Virus record (IMG/VR): IMGVR_UViG_3300024273_000114
Coordinates: 1-21,789 of that record
Strand: one strand, 5' to 3'
Source of the DNA: a virus
DNA length: 21,789 nt
Below the pieces are notes generated by a model that saw only the letters and a program-made list of their open reading frames with translations, did no database searches and was not told the origin of the DNA. Below, piece by piece: positions 1 through 4,891 of this stretch; the stretch's first letter is position 1, and every line of letters starts with the position of its first letter. Made by a program: the position numbers and the translations under genes.

Positions 1-26
1 GATTTTGCGTGAATTTCTATGCTCAT
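1..26 (-). CDS. Start of an unidentified gene, cut by the window edge
   Basis: An ATG at 26 opens a frame reading MSIEIHAK that runs off the window. It begins 4 nt after the stop codon of the lysozyme-like gene, which is the normal tight packing of this phage. The preceding leader (CAACAACAATAATACT) is A/C-rich like the other early leaders and has no Shine-Dalgarno sequence. Only eight codons are visible, so no product can be named. Confidence 0.4.
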
Positions 27-30
27 AGTA

Positions 31-423
31 TTATTGTTGTTGGTGATAGGCTGAGATTATATCGTATGAGTCTAGTTCCTTTTTGACTTTAACCCAATAC
101 TTAACTGTCGATTTCTTCTTGTAGCCGTTCGGGCCTCCGTTGTGTATGCGGGCGATGTCTTCTGCTGTAGGCTTACGACCTAGGCGTTCTTCTGTAGCGT
201 ACCTGTCCATGTATGCCATGAAGATCGCAACCGCTACGTCACGCTGATAGGCGTCTTCATGTATCCAGTAAGCGCCAGCATGCTCCGCTGCGTCTTGAAC
301 GTAGGCAGCGTGTAGCTGTAAGCAGCCTAAGGCCTTGCCTCGGTCGCCCTTTGCGAAGTTGTCCCCGTTAGATTCTACGGTGATGAGCGCCATGATGAGT
401 GAGATGTATGTCATATTTTCCAT
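31..423 (-). CDS. Small lysozyme / lytic transglycosylase-like protein (130 aa)
   Basis: This is probably a peptidoglycan-cleaving enzyme of the lysozyme-like superfamily. Residues 14-20 read ITVESNG, where Glu17 sits in the position of the catalytic glutamate of SLT-type transglycosylases. It is followed by GDRGKALGCLQLH (residues 26-38), matching the family's G-x-x-Q motif, and by ARIHNGGPNGYKK (91-103), matching its later Asn/Gly-rich motif. No signal peptide or membrane segment is visible, so an endolysin role would need a holin encoded elsewhere; a virion-associated role is also possible. ATG 423 is used; MENM offers a second ATG at 414. The leader is C/A-rich (CACACTACATACACACCA). It follows the DUF932 gene by 56 nt. 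The fold assignment is fairly secure, the biological role is inferred. Confidence 0.7.
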   Translation of the reverse strand: MENMTYISLIMALITVESNGDNFAKGDRGKALGCLQLHAAYVQDAAEHAGAYWIHEDAYQRDVAVAIFMAYMDRYATEERLGRKPTAEDIARIHNGGPNGYKKKSTVKYWVKVKKELDSYDIISAYHQQQ

Positions 424-479
424 TGGTGTGTATGTAGTGTGATGCAGTGTAGGATGCTGCGCCCCTTCGGTGGATGGTG

Positions 480-1463
480 TTACGCTGTTGCTACACCAGT
501 GTTAATCAGCTGCTGGCCTCGCTCGATGGTAGCCTTGATAGTGCTAGTGTCGATGAGGGTATCCAACGCCTTAGCCTTCATGCTTGCAGAGCTGCCAAAC
601 TCTGAGCTTCTCCATACACTGGCAGCGTTACGTTTCGTCGCCTTGTCGCCATGTGTTAGGTACTCGGTCACACCGTTGAGCATGTCGTAACGACTTACGC
701 CTTTGTTGCCTATGCCATTTCTGGCCAGCTGTGCAACCCTGTGTGCCTTGGCAGAGCTGACAGTAGTGAGCCTGTTAGAGCGGTTGAAGAAGCCAGTGGC
801 CCATGCAATCATCTCTGGGTAGGCCATCGGTGTGTTGGCTAGGTCTGACATGTCAGCATAGATGTCACGGCGTACATCGAAGATGCTTTCAAGGTTCTGC
901 ATCACACCTTCAAAGCGGATAGATGCATTGGCGGTGTGCCGTACCTTGAGCTTGAACGCCTTGCCTCCAGCTCGACGCCCACTCTGCATCGTGTTCTTGC
1001 AGATGATACGAGTGGATGTGTCGAACATCTCGAAAGCAGAGCTGCCATCGTGGCTGCTATAGAACGTGATGTAGTTGCTGAACTCGTCGCCATTAACCTT
1101 GAAGTCGGCATCCTTGACCTCGGTCTGTACGAAGATACGGCCTCCGTTGTGAGTGTAACCGCCACCTACTACGTGGTGATCGACACCCTCAAGTGAGGTG
1201 TGTAGTGCATCCCATATCTTGGAGTTCTGGATGGGCTCATACTTGGCGCCGACGATGCCGATGCTCTGGTTGTTGTCAGTGCGGTTGATCGAAACGTGTG
1301 TCTGGATAGGCAGCGGATACTTGCCCTCAAGCAGTGCCACCATAGGAGTCTTTACAACGTCCCAGTCGAGGCCGCATTCGGCAGGTTTGGTGATCGATTC
1401 GACGATCTGGTTTGAGTATGTGTTGTCCTGTGTGTTTACGATGTATGTATCTGTCATGTTCAT
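480..1463 (-). CDS. DUF932-family phage/plasmid-like protein (327 aa)
   Basis: The protein resembles the DUF932 family of phage and plasmid proteins, whose biochemical function is not established. Visible family features are an N-terminal stretch with GLDWDVVKTP (31-40), a middle section with NNQSIGIVGAKYEPIQN (64-80) followed by GGRIFVQTEV (107-116), and DTSTRIICKNTM (149-160), the S/T-R-x-x-C-x-N-T signature common in this family. Its length is typical of the family. The start is ATG 1463, with an alternative ATG two codons in (1457). The leader is A/C-rich without a Shine-Dalgarno sequence. The promoter-like repeat at 1520-1539 sits 56 nt upstream, which suggests this gene and the lysozyme-like gene downstream can be transcribed separately from the genes before them. 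Confidence 0.8.
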   Translation of the reverse strand: MNMTDTYIVNTQDNTYSNQIVESITKPAECGLDWDVVKTPMVALLEGKYPLPIQTHVSINRTDNNQSIGIVGAKYEPIQNSKIWDALHTSLEGVDHHVVGGGYTHNGGRIFVQTEVKDADFKVNGDEFSNYITFYSSHDGSSAFEMFDTSTRIICKNTMQSGRRAGGKAFKLKVRHTANASIRFEGVMQNLESIFDVRRDIYADMSDLANTPMAYPEMIAWATGFFNRSNRLTTVSSAKAHRVAQLARNGIGNKGVSRYDMLNGVTEYLTHGDKATKRNAASVWRSSEFGSSASMKAKALDTLIDTSTIKATIERGQQLINTGVATA

Positions 1464-1519
1464 TATATGTGTTGTATGATTATGTGGATTTATGTGAGTG
1501 AGATTCGTTCTCGGCTTAT

Positions 1520-1539
1520 ATTATAACACCCCTGTCAAG
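1520..1539 (-). promoter_or_regulatory. Promoter-like repeat, copy P2
   Basis: Reading the minus strand, a perfect TTGACA is followed after 7 nt by a perfect TATAAT preceded by TG-T, the extended -10 form. The 20 nt differ by one base from the element at 4492-4511. It overlaps the last codons and stop of the 58-aa gene and precedes the DUF932 gene. The 7 nt spacing is too short for an ordinary sigma-70 pair, so it would have to act as an extended -10 promoter, a phage-specific promoter or an operator. Confidence 0.5.
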
Positions 1540-1697
1540 GCCTCTAGTAACAGCTCCTTATCTGAGGGCTGGGTCGTACGTCCTTCGATCTTGTTGAGCA
1601 TACGCTCTACGATCTCGCTGTGATACGGGTCTTTGACCTTGAGCAGGCGGTTTAACTGGCGGCAGGTGTCGATGAGTTCGGTGTTGAGTTCGTCCAT
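1521..1697 (-). CDS. Unidentified small protein (58 aa)
   Basis: I do not recognise this protein. It begins MDELNTELIDTCRQL and looks wholly helical, with charged and leucine-spaced segments (LNRLLKV, EIVERMLNKIE, DKELLLEALTGVL). A longer frame begins at TTG 1811, but that would run through the repeat at 1761-1792 and the end of the preceding gene. ATG 1697 is preceded by an A/C-rich leader (CAACGAAACAACACTAAT) like the neighbouring genes, so I use it. The stop codon is part of the TATAAT of the promoter-like repeat P2. The leader between the repeat and the start can fold (see 1718-1758). Confidence 0.6.
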   Translation of the reverse strand: MDELNTELIDTCRQLNRLLKVKDPYHSEIVERMLNKIEGRTTQPSDKELLLEALTGVL

Positions 1698-1717
1698 ATT
1701 AGTGTTGTTTCGTTGTT

Positions 1718-1758
1718 GGTTGGGCCTGTCTAGTACGACTTTCGATTTTCGAAGGCCG
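1718..1758 (-). other. Inverted repeats in the leader of the 58-aa gene
   Basis: Between the 32 nt repeat and the start codon the minus strand contains GGCCT ... AGGCC, and inside it TTCGA-AAA-TCGAA (1741-1753), a perfect 5 bp inverted repeat with a 3 nt loop. This could fold as a hairpin in the leader. No U-tract follows, so it is not a convincing terminator. A binding site for a dimeric protein is an alternative. Confidence 0.35.
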
Positions 1759-1760
1759 TC

Positions 1761-1792
1761 CTTTACTTTTGTCTTGATTGTACTACGCAGAC
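1761..1792 (-). repeat. Intergenic repeat B, copy 3
   Basis: This 32 nt element differs by one base from the copy at 3345-3376, and matches the copy at 2476-2506 except for one missing base. On the minus strand it starts GTCTGCGTAGTACAAT and ends AAGACAAAAGTAAAG. It begins over the stop codon of the 64-aa gene and precedes the 58-aa gene. GTCT and AGAC could pair as a 4 bp stem around a long loop. The function is unknown; a promoter for a phage RNA polymerase or a structured leader are the main candidates. Confidence 0.8.
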
Positions 1793-1986
1793 TATACAGG
1801 CAGCTGCTCATCCTGTAAGCGGAAGGTAAATCCGAGTGTCCTTAGTGCTGCCATGTCAGTGTCGGTCAGGGTCTTACGCCCCGTCAGCATCCTGATCGGC
1901 TGTGCTTTGGCCTCGTCAACTACGTAGTAGAAGGTCGAACCGTAGTGTGATTCCTTGCGGAGTGTGATGATCATGTCGTTATCCAT
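1792..1986 (-). CDS. Unidentified small protein (64 aa)
   Basis: I do not recognise this protein. It begins MDNDMIITLRKES and has a short beta-rich first half (GSTFYYVVDEAKAQPIRML) and a helical second half ending LGFTFRLQDEQLPV. An upstream in-frame TTG at 2046 would overlap the preceding gene by 47 nt, whereas ATG 1986 starts 13 nt after that gene's stop, so ATG 1986 is preferred. ATG 1974 (MIITL) is an alternative. The leader is ACATAACCAATACATACCT, A/C-rich without a Shine-Dalgarno sequence. The pairing with the 148-aa gene suggests they are co-translated. Confidence 0.6.
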   Translation of the reverse strand: MDNDMIITLRKESHYGSTFYYVVDEAKAQPIRMLTGRKTLTDTDMAALRTLGFTFRLQDEQLPV

Positions 1987-1999
1987 AGGTATGTATTGG

Positions 2000-2446
2000 T
2001 TATGTGTTGAGGTGAACTCTGATAGAGGAACGTGCTGTGCCGTCAAGCATCTTGTTTACAACAGCGACAGCGTCCTTTGCGGTGTGTACTTCGTCGCCGA
2101 CTTTGGCGGTTATAAACTGGCTGCTCCATGTGCTGTGACGTATCACAAAAGCGCCGACCTTGTAAGGGTTGTAAGTGAGAGCATGAGAACTGCCGATTCG
2201 GAACAGCTCATCGGTCAGCGTTCCAATCATGTAGGCATGGACATTCTTGCGCTGCTCCTTAATGACACGTTGGCGGCCAGCCTCGCTGATCTTAAAGGTG
2301 ACGTCGGATAGCTTGACCATGTCAGCATGAGCCACAACTAGGCCCTTCTGTTGGATGCTGAAGCATTTGCGGTGGAGGTTCCAATACACCTTTACGGGTT
2401 TGGCTATGTCGAGTGGCGCTTTAGTTCGTCGTAATGGTAATTTCAT
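2000..2446 (-). CDS. Unidentified basic protein (148 aa)
   Basis: The N-terminus is basic (MKLPLRRTKAP). It is followed by VYWNLHRKCFSIQ (20-32), GLVVAHADMV (35-44) and a helical segment EAGRQRVIKEQRKNVHAYMIG. I have the impression that the YWNLHRKCFS/VVAHAD signature recurs in proteins of unknown function in other phages, but cannot name a family. A longer frame starts inside the hammerhead and repeat region at 2539. ATG 2446 lies just after an A/C-rich leader (CAACCAACCCAAAACCACC) and is preferred. Its mRNA would begin with the downstream product of the 2520-2569 ribozyme, followed by repeat B copy 2. Confidence 0.7.
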   Translation of the reverse strand: MKLPLRRTKAPLDIAKPVKVYWNLHRKCFSIQQKGLVVAHADMVKLSDVTFKISEAGRQRVIKEQRKNVHAYMIGTLTDELFRIGSSHALTYNPYKVGAFVIRHSTWSSQFITAKVGDEVHTAKDAVAVVNKMLDGTARSSIRVHLNT

Positions 2447-2475
2447 GGTGGTTTTGGGTTGGTTGTCGGCGAGTA

Positions 2476-2506
2476 CTTTACTTTTGTCTTGATGTACTAC
2501 GCAGAC
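2476..2506 (-). repeat. Intergenic repeat B, copy 2
   Basis: This is a 31 nt copy of the repeat at 1761-1792 lacking one A in the central AGTACAATC, so it reads AGTACATC. It lies 13 nt after the 3' end of hammerhead 2 and 29 nt before the 148-aa gene. It shares a downstream CTCGCCGAC with copy 1, so copies 1 and 2 are related over more than the core. Confidence 0.8.
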
Positions 2507-2519
2507 TATGTGGATGTGT

Positions 2520-2569
2520 GGTCTCGTCAGTGACAGCATAACTGCCAGACGCCTTGCAGCGTTTCGACC
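2520..2569 (-). ncRNA. Type II hammerhead ribozyme, copy 2
   Basis: On the minus strand: stem II 3' arm GGTC (2569-2566), conserved GAAA (2565-2562), stem III CGC/GCG plus a closing U-G pair with a GCAA tetraloop (2561-2550), U16.1 and C17 (2549-2548), stem I TGGCAG (2547-2542) pairing with CTGTCA (2536-2531), core CTGACGA (2530-2524), stem II 5' arm GACC (2523-2520). Every invariant hammerhead core position is present. Cleavage is expected between 2548 and 2547. Because stem II is the open helix this is the type II permutation, known from bacterial and phage DNA. The element begins 12 nt after the stop codon of the 245-aa gene. Confidence 0.93.
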
Positions 2570-2581
2570 TGTAGGTAATGC

Positions 2582-3319
2582 TTAGCCGATCTTGATTGTG
2601 AATCCGCTGTTGTCGCTTCGTGCATCACCTTTAGCTCGGAGGCCGACAAACACACCGTCTTTATCGAGGAACCGCAGGTCTGTCTTGTCACCGTCAACAA
2701 CTTCGTGGTCACCGTAGGTCTCTGGCAACTCATCGGCTTTGGCTGTCGAGAATACGGCAGCTACGTTGCCTCCTGATGCCAGCACTGCAGCTACGGCTTC
2801 GTCATTACACTCGGACTTACTGAATGTAAGGTGGTAGTTGGCTGGCATTTTACCTTCGGCATATGCAATAGCTCGGCTCGGCACTTTAGTGTAGTCGTAA
2901 AACGCTACAGATGGGAACCGCTCCATCAAAGTGACGCCAAGCTCACCCTTTAGTCTCTCCCACGGCAGGTCACTTGTGCCGTTTAACCGTACCGCTGGTA
3001 TCATGCCCACCTTGGCTGCTTTGGTCACGATCTTTTGGATGTCGACTGCCAGCTGTTCAACGAACCCTTTAGGGTCGGCGAGGAATTTGTGGGTCTTGGC
3101 TATTCTAGCCTTCACTACCGATTGCATCTTGCCTCGGCCAGCTGAGTACAAGCATACTGCTTTGCAGCCCTCGGATGCCATTGGGCAGAGGTTGACTTTG
3201 TCACTGGCCTCGTTGGCTGGAGCAAGGTACAGAATACCTGTAAGGTAACCAGCTGAGTCACCTTTGCGGGTTTTGGCGTCGGCATTTACCGATAGGAGTG
3301 TTGTGTTGACTGTGATCAT
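2582..3319 (-). CDS. Cysteine-motif phage protein resembling the 'gene product 88' family (245 aa)
   Basis: The protein has a cysteine cluster CPMASEGCKAVC (45-56; C-x6-C-x3-C), then AGRGKM (60-65), an ARIAKTHKFLADPKGFV segment (71-87), VRLNGTSDLPWE (110-121), DYTKVPSR (142-149) and LTFSKSECND with a fourth cysteine (171). I associate this arrangement with a widespread family of phage proteins of unknown function, labelled gene product 88 in mycobacteriophage annotation; that label is from memory. The clustered cysteines suggest a bound metal or iron-sulfur cluster, which is inference. ATG 3319 follows repeat B copy 1 and a short CGACCAAAAATT leader. The gene lies between repeat B copy 1 and hammerhead 2, so its transcript would be trimmed 3' of the stop codon. 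Confidence 0.75.
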   Translation of the reverse strand: MITVNTTLLSVNADAKTRKGDSAGYLTGILYLAPANEASDKVNLCPMASEGCKAVCLYSAGRGKMQSVVKARIAKTHKFLADPKGFVEQLAVDIQKIVTKAAKVGMIPAVRLNGTSDLPWERLKGELGVTLMERFPSVAFYDYTKVPSRAIAYAEGKMPANYHLTFSKSECNDEAVAAVLASGGNVAAVFSTAKADELPETYGDHEVVDGDKTDLRFLDKDGVFVGLRAKGDARSDNSGFTIKIG

Positions 3320-3344
3320 AATTTTTGGTCGGCGAGAAGTGCCA

Positions 3345-3376
3345 CTTTACTTTTGTCTTGATTGTACTAGGCAGAC
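3345..3376 (-). repeat. Intergenic repeat B, copy 1
   Basis: This 32 nt copy has a single difference (CTGCC instead of CTGCG) from copy 3. It lies 8 nt after the stop of the 68-aa gene and 25 nt before the start of the 245-aa gene. It contains TACAAT, which resembles a -10 box, but no -35 box is visible at a suitable distance in any copy. Confidence 0.8.
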
Positions 3377-3384
3377 AGCGTGGG

Positions 3385-3591
3385 TTAGTACGTTTCGCCT
3401 ATTGCTACGACGAGAGTACCTTTCAGGTAACGGCAGTCGCTTATGTCCTCTTGGTTTTGGCATTCATATTTACCTTCGGTACGGTCATAGTTTTCCCTTG
3501 TCAGCATCGGGCCGAAAGGTTGGCCATTACGTAGTCGGCGGAAGAACTCACCGTTTGGAAGCTTGGATAGTGTGGATGTGGTGTATGTCAT
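3385..3591 (-). CDS. Conserved-looking small phage protein (68 aa)
   Basis: The sequence runs TTSTLSKLPNGEFFRRL (4-20), then RENYDRTEGKYECQNQEDIS (32-51), and ends LKGTLVVAIGETY. The KLPNGEFFKR...YDR...KY..DDI pattern is one I associate with small uncharacterised phage proteins, but no function is known to me. ATG 3591 is preceded by CACACATCATCACAACT, an A/C-rich leader without a Shine-Dalgarno sequence. The gene is the first one downstream of hammerhead 1 and would be the 5' gene of the cleaved RNA. Confidence 0.7.
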   Translation of the reverse strand: MTYTTSTLSKLPNGEFFRRLRNGQPFGPMLTRENYDRTEGKYECQNQEDISDCRYLKGTLVVAIGETY

Positions 3592-3624
3592 AGTTGTGAT
3601 GATGTGTGGTTTATGTGTGCTGAT

Positions 3625-3676
3625 GGTCTCATCAGTGACGTAGTAAACGCCAGACGGCTTTCACACCGTTTCGACC
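3625..3676 (-). ncRNA. Type II hammerhead ribozyme, copy 1
   Basis: On the minus strand: stem II 3' arm GGTC (3676-3673), GAAA (3672-3669), stem III CGG (3668-3666) with CCG (3657-3655) and a possible U-G closing pair, U16.1 and C17 (3654-3653), stem I TGGCG (3652-3648) with CGTCA (3640-3636), core CTGATGA (3635-3629), stem II 5' arm GACC (3628-3625). All invariant core bases are present and cleavage is expected between 3653 and 3652. Compared with copy 2, stem III has swapped a C-G/G-C pair and stem I differs in length while keeping pairing. It begins 12 nt after the stop of the 107-aa gene. Confidence 0.93.
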
Positions 3677-3688
3677 TTTAGCGCTTCG

Positions 3689-4012
3689 TTACCAAATGCA
3701 GGCCTCGGCCTCCCTGAGTTGCTCGGCCTTGACCTCCATGAATTGCTTTACATCTTCGATGGTGTCGAACCGTTCCAGTATGTCATTCTCGTCCATGTCT
3801 TCGTTGATGTTGATGCCTACTTCGTAGTCCTTCATGGCAATGGCCCTGACCTCGGCGACAAAGTCCATTTTACTACGTATTAGGGCCTCTTGTGCCCTCA
3901 ATTCGCAGATGGTATCGCTGAAAATAGAACGTAGTTCAGTGTCGCCACAGGTTTTGCCTAGGATGGAACGTAGTTGCTTACGGATGTCGTTGAGTGTGTT
4001 TCGTAGTGTCAT
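3689..4012 (-). CDS. Unidentified helical acidic protein (107 aa)
   Basis: I do not recognise this protein. It begins MTLRNTLNDIRKQLRSILGKTCGD and appears almost entirely helical, with an acidic second half (INEDMDENDILERFDTIEDVKQFMEVKAEQLREAEA) that could form a coiled coil. A longer frame begins at TTG 4066, but its extra residues (ASNIHIIIHIIHT) are only the CATCATCCAC repeat translated, so an internal start is used. ATG 4012 is chosen; ATG 4024 would add four residues. It follows the 119-aa gene by 43 nt of repetitive leader and is followed after 12 nt by hammerhead 1. Confidence 0.6.
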   Translation of the reverse strand: MTLRNTLNDIRKQLRSILGKTCGDTELRSIFSDTICELRAQEALIRSKMDFVAEVRAIAMKDYEVGININEDMDENDILERFDTIEDVKQFMEVKAEQLREAEACIW

Positions 4013-4025
4013 AGTGTGTGTCATA

Positions 4026-4055
4026 GTGTGGATGATGTGGATGATGATGTGGATG
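4026..4055 (-). repeat. CCACATCATC-type simple repeat in a translation leader
   Basis: On the minus strand the leader of the 107-aa gene is made of CATCCACATCATC units with hardly any G. A similar tract is found at 4385-4440. The composition keeps the leader unstructured and there is no Shine-Dalgarno sequence. CA-rich tracts near start codons are known to raise translation in E. coli; that they do so here is inference. Confidence 0.6.
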
Positions 4056-4415
4056 TTACTCGCCAACTACGTTTTCAGCGTAGGTAACGTCGAACTGGCA
4101 ATCGGAGTGATGAGCTGCGAAGATGACTGCGCTGTTGAGCTTTTGGAAGAGAGCAATTAGATCGTCCCTCTGTCCTTCGGACTGCTCGCTGTACTTACGC
4201 ATTTTCCAGTCGATCGTGACACGGTCACCATCTTCGATGTCCAGCCGAAGCCAGCCTTCGTAATGATCGGCATCGCCAAAGGCTAGCATCATAGATGAGC
4301 CGCCAAGGTCGCCTTCTGTGATGTAATCGCAGTAAGCTTCTAGTTGGATGTCGAGGATCGCTTTGAACGCATCGAACGGAGTTAGTGTGGATGATGTGGA
4401 TGGTGTGGATGTCAT
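4056..4415 (-). CDS. Unidentified acidic early protein (119 aa)
   Basis: I do not recognise this protein. The first residues (MTSTPSTSSTLTP) are a Ser/Thr-rich tail encoded by the CCACATCATCC repeat. The rest (FDAFKAILDIQLEAYCDYITEGDLGG... GWLRLDIEDGDRVTIDWKMRKY... LIALFQKLNSAVIFAAHHSDCQFDVTY) looks like a small acidic alpha/beta domain. The open frame extends to 4598 through the promoter-like element, so I take ATG 4415, which lies about 70 nt downstream of the likely transcription start. It appears to be the first gene of the early operon after the non-coding region, a position where T7-like phages place host-takeover genes; a function cannot be assigned. Confidence 0.6.
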   Translation of the reverse strand: MTSTPSTSSTLTPFDAFKAILDIQLEAYCDYITEGDLGGSSMMLAFGDADHYEGWLRLDIEDGDRVTIDWKMRKYSEQSEGQRDDLIALFQKLNSAVIFAAHHSDCQFDVTYAENVVGE

Positions 4416-4440
4416 AATGTATGGATGATGTGGATGATGT
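4385..4440 (-). repeat. CCACATCATC-type simple repeat spanning a start codon
   Basis: This tract of ATCCAC/ATCATCC units lies on both sides of ATG 4415, forming both the end of the leader and the first codons of the 119-aa protein. It matches the tract at 4026-4055. G is nearly absent from the mRNA sense. Confidence 0.6.
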
Positions 4441-4491
4441 GCCGTGATTGGCGGTGTGTTTGAGAGGTGAAAAGAACGATGTTGCCCCATC

Positions 4492-4511
4492 ATTATAACA
4501 ACCCTGTCAAG
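4492..4511 (-). promoter_or_regulatory. Promoter-like repeat, copy P1 (putative early promoter)
   Basis: On the minus strand TTGACA and TATAAT, both perfect matches to the sigma-70 boxes, lie 7 nt apart, with TG-T directly before TATAAT as in extended -10 promoters. One base differs from the copy at 1520-1539. Transcription would begin near 4485, giving a leader of about 70 nt before the 119-aa gene. No separate -35 box is visible 17 nt upstream of TATAAT. It may be an extended -10 promoter or a phage-specific site. Confidence 0.55.
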
Positions 4512-4554
4512 TTTCAGGCCCTTGTTTTGACCACTAAGCCTTTTTTTCCTGTGC

Positions 4555-4583
4555 GATACCCTGTGCATAATGCGGTCGGTATC
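4555..4583. repeat. 29 bp imperfect palindrome, copy 1
   Basis: The outer arms GATACC and GGTATC are perfect inverted repeats, and the centre GCATAATGC is a second nested palindrome. A 29 bp relative is at 4646-4674 (22 of 29 positions identical). It could be a cruciform, an operator for a dimeric protein, or an RNA hairpin. No U-tract follows, so it is not a terminator. Confidence 0.65.
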
Positions 4584-4645
4584 ATGCCAAAAGGTCAAAA
4601 ATAATTTGCAGACTTTTGCTACTTTCGGAGCTGGTCTTTCAGCGC

Positions 4646-4674
4646 GAAACCCTGCGCATTATGCGACCAGTTTC
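4646..4674. repeat. 29 bp imperfect palindrome, copy 2
   Basis: The outer arms are GAAAC and GTTTC and the centre is CGCATTATGCG, a perfect palindrome about the middle T. Compared with copy 1, the third base and its partner have both changed (T-A to A-T), so the symmetry is preserved where the sequence differs. Confidence 0.65.
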
Positions 4675-4891
4675 ATACGAAGACATCTGGGCCAGCGAGC
4701 GCGCTCCAACTTGTTGGCAAACAAAAAACACTGGTTAACAAACAAACGTGTCAATCCAACAGCCAAGATCGGTGGAAATCTCATGCGCCTGTCATCATCC
4801 GCCATGATCCGTCATGATGTGCGGCTGCAGGAACTGTGGCACAATACATATTATGTCTAATTGCACCCTAATTTGCCTCGTGATCGCACAT

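Noticed and set aside
480-1479. Several 66-93 codon plus-strand frames and one minus-strand frame inside the DUF932 gene.
   Set aside because: They are shadows of a well-supported gene in other frames.
3345-3376. Repeat B read as an ordinary sigma-70 promoter using TACAAT.
   Set aside because: No -35 box at the right distance in any copy, and the copy at 2476-2506 has lost the TACAAT through a one-base deletion.
4416-4598. Upstream extension of the 119-aa protein to 4598.
   Set aside because: It would place coding sequence across the promoter-like repeat and a repetitive leader; the extra residues are His/Pro-rich translation of simple repeats.
4749-4754. TTGACA on the minus strand as the -35 box of an early host promoter.
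   Set aside because: No acceptable -10 box 16-18 nt downstream; kept only as a mention in the description of the non-coding region.
4570-4860. 96-codon frame on the plus strand starting at ATG 4570.
   Set aside because: It runs against every other gene, has no ribosome-binding site, starts inside one palindrome and crosses another; the translation shows no recognisable pattern.
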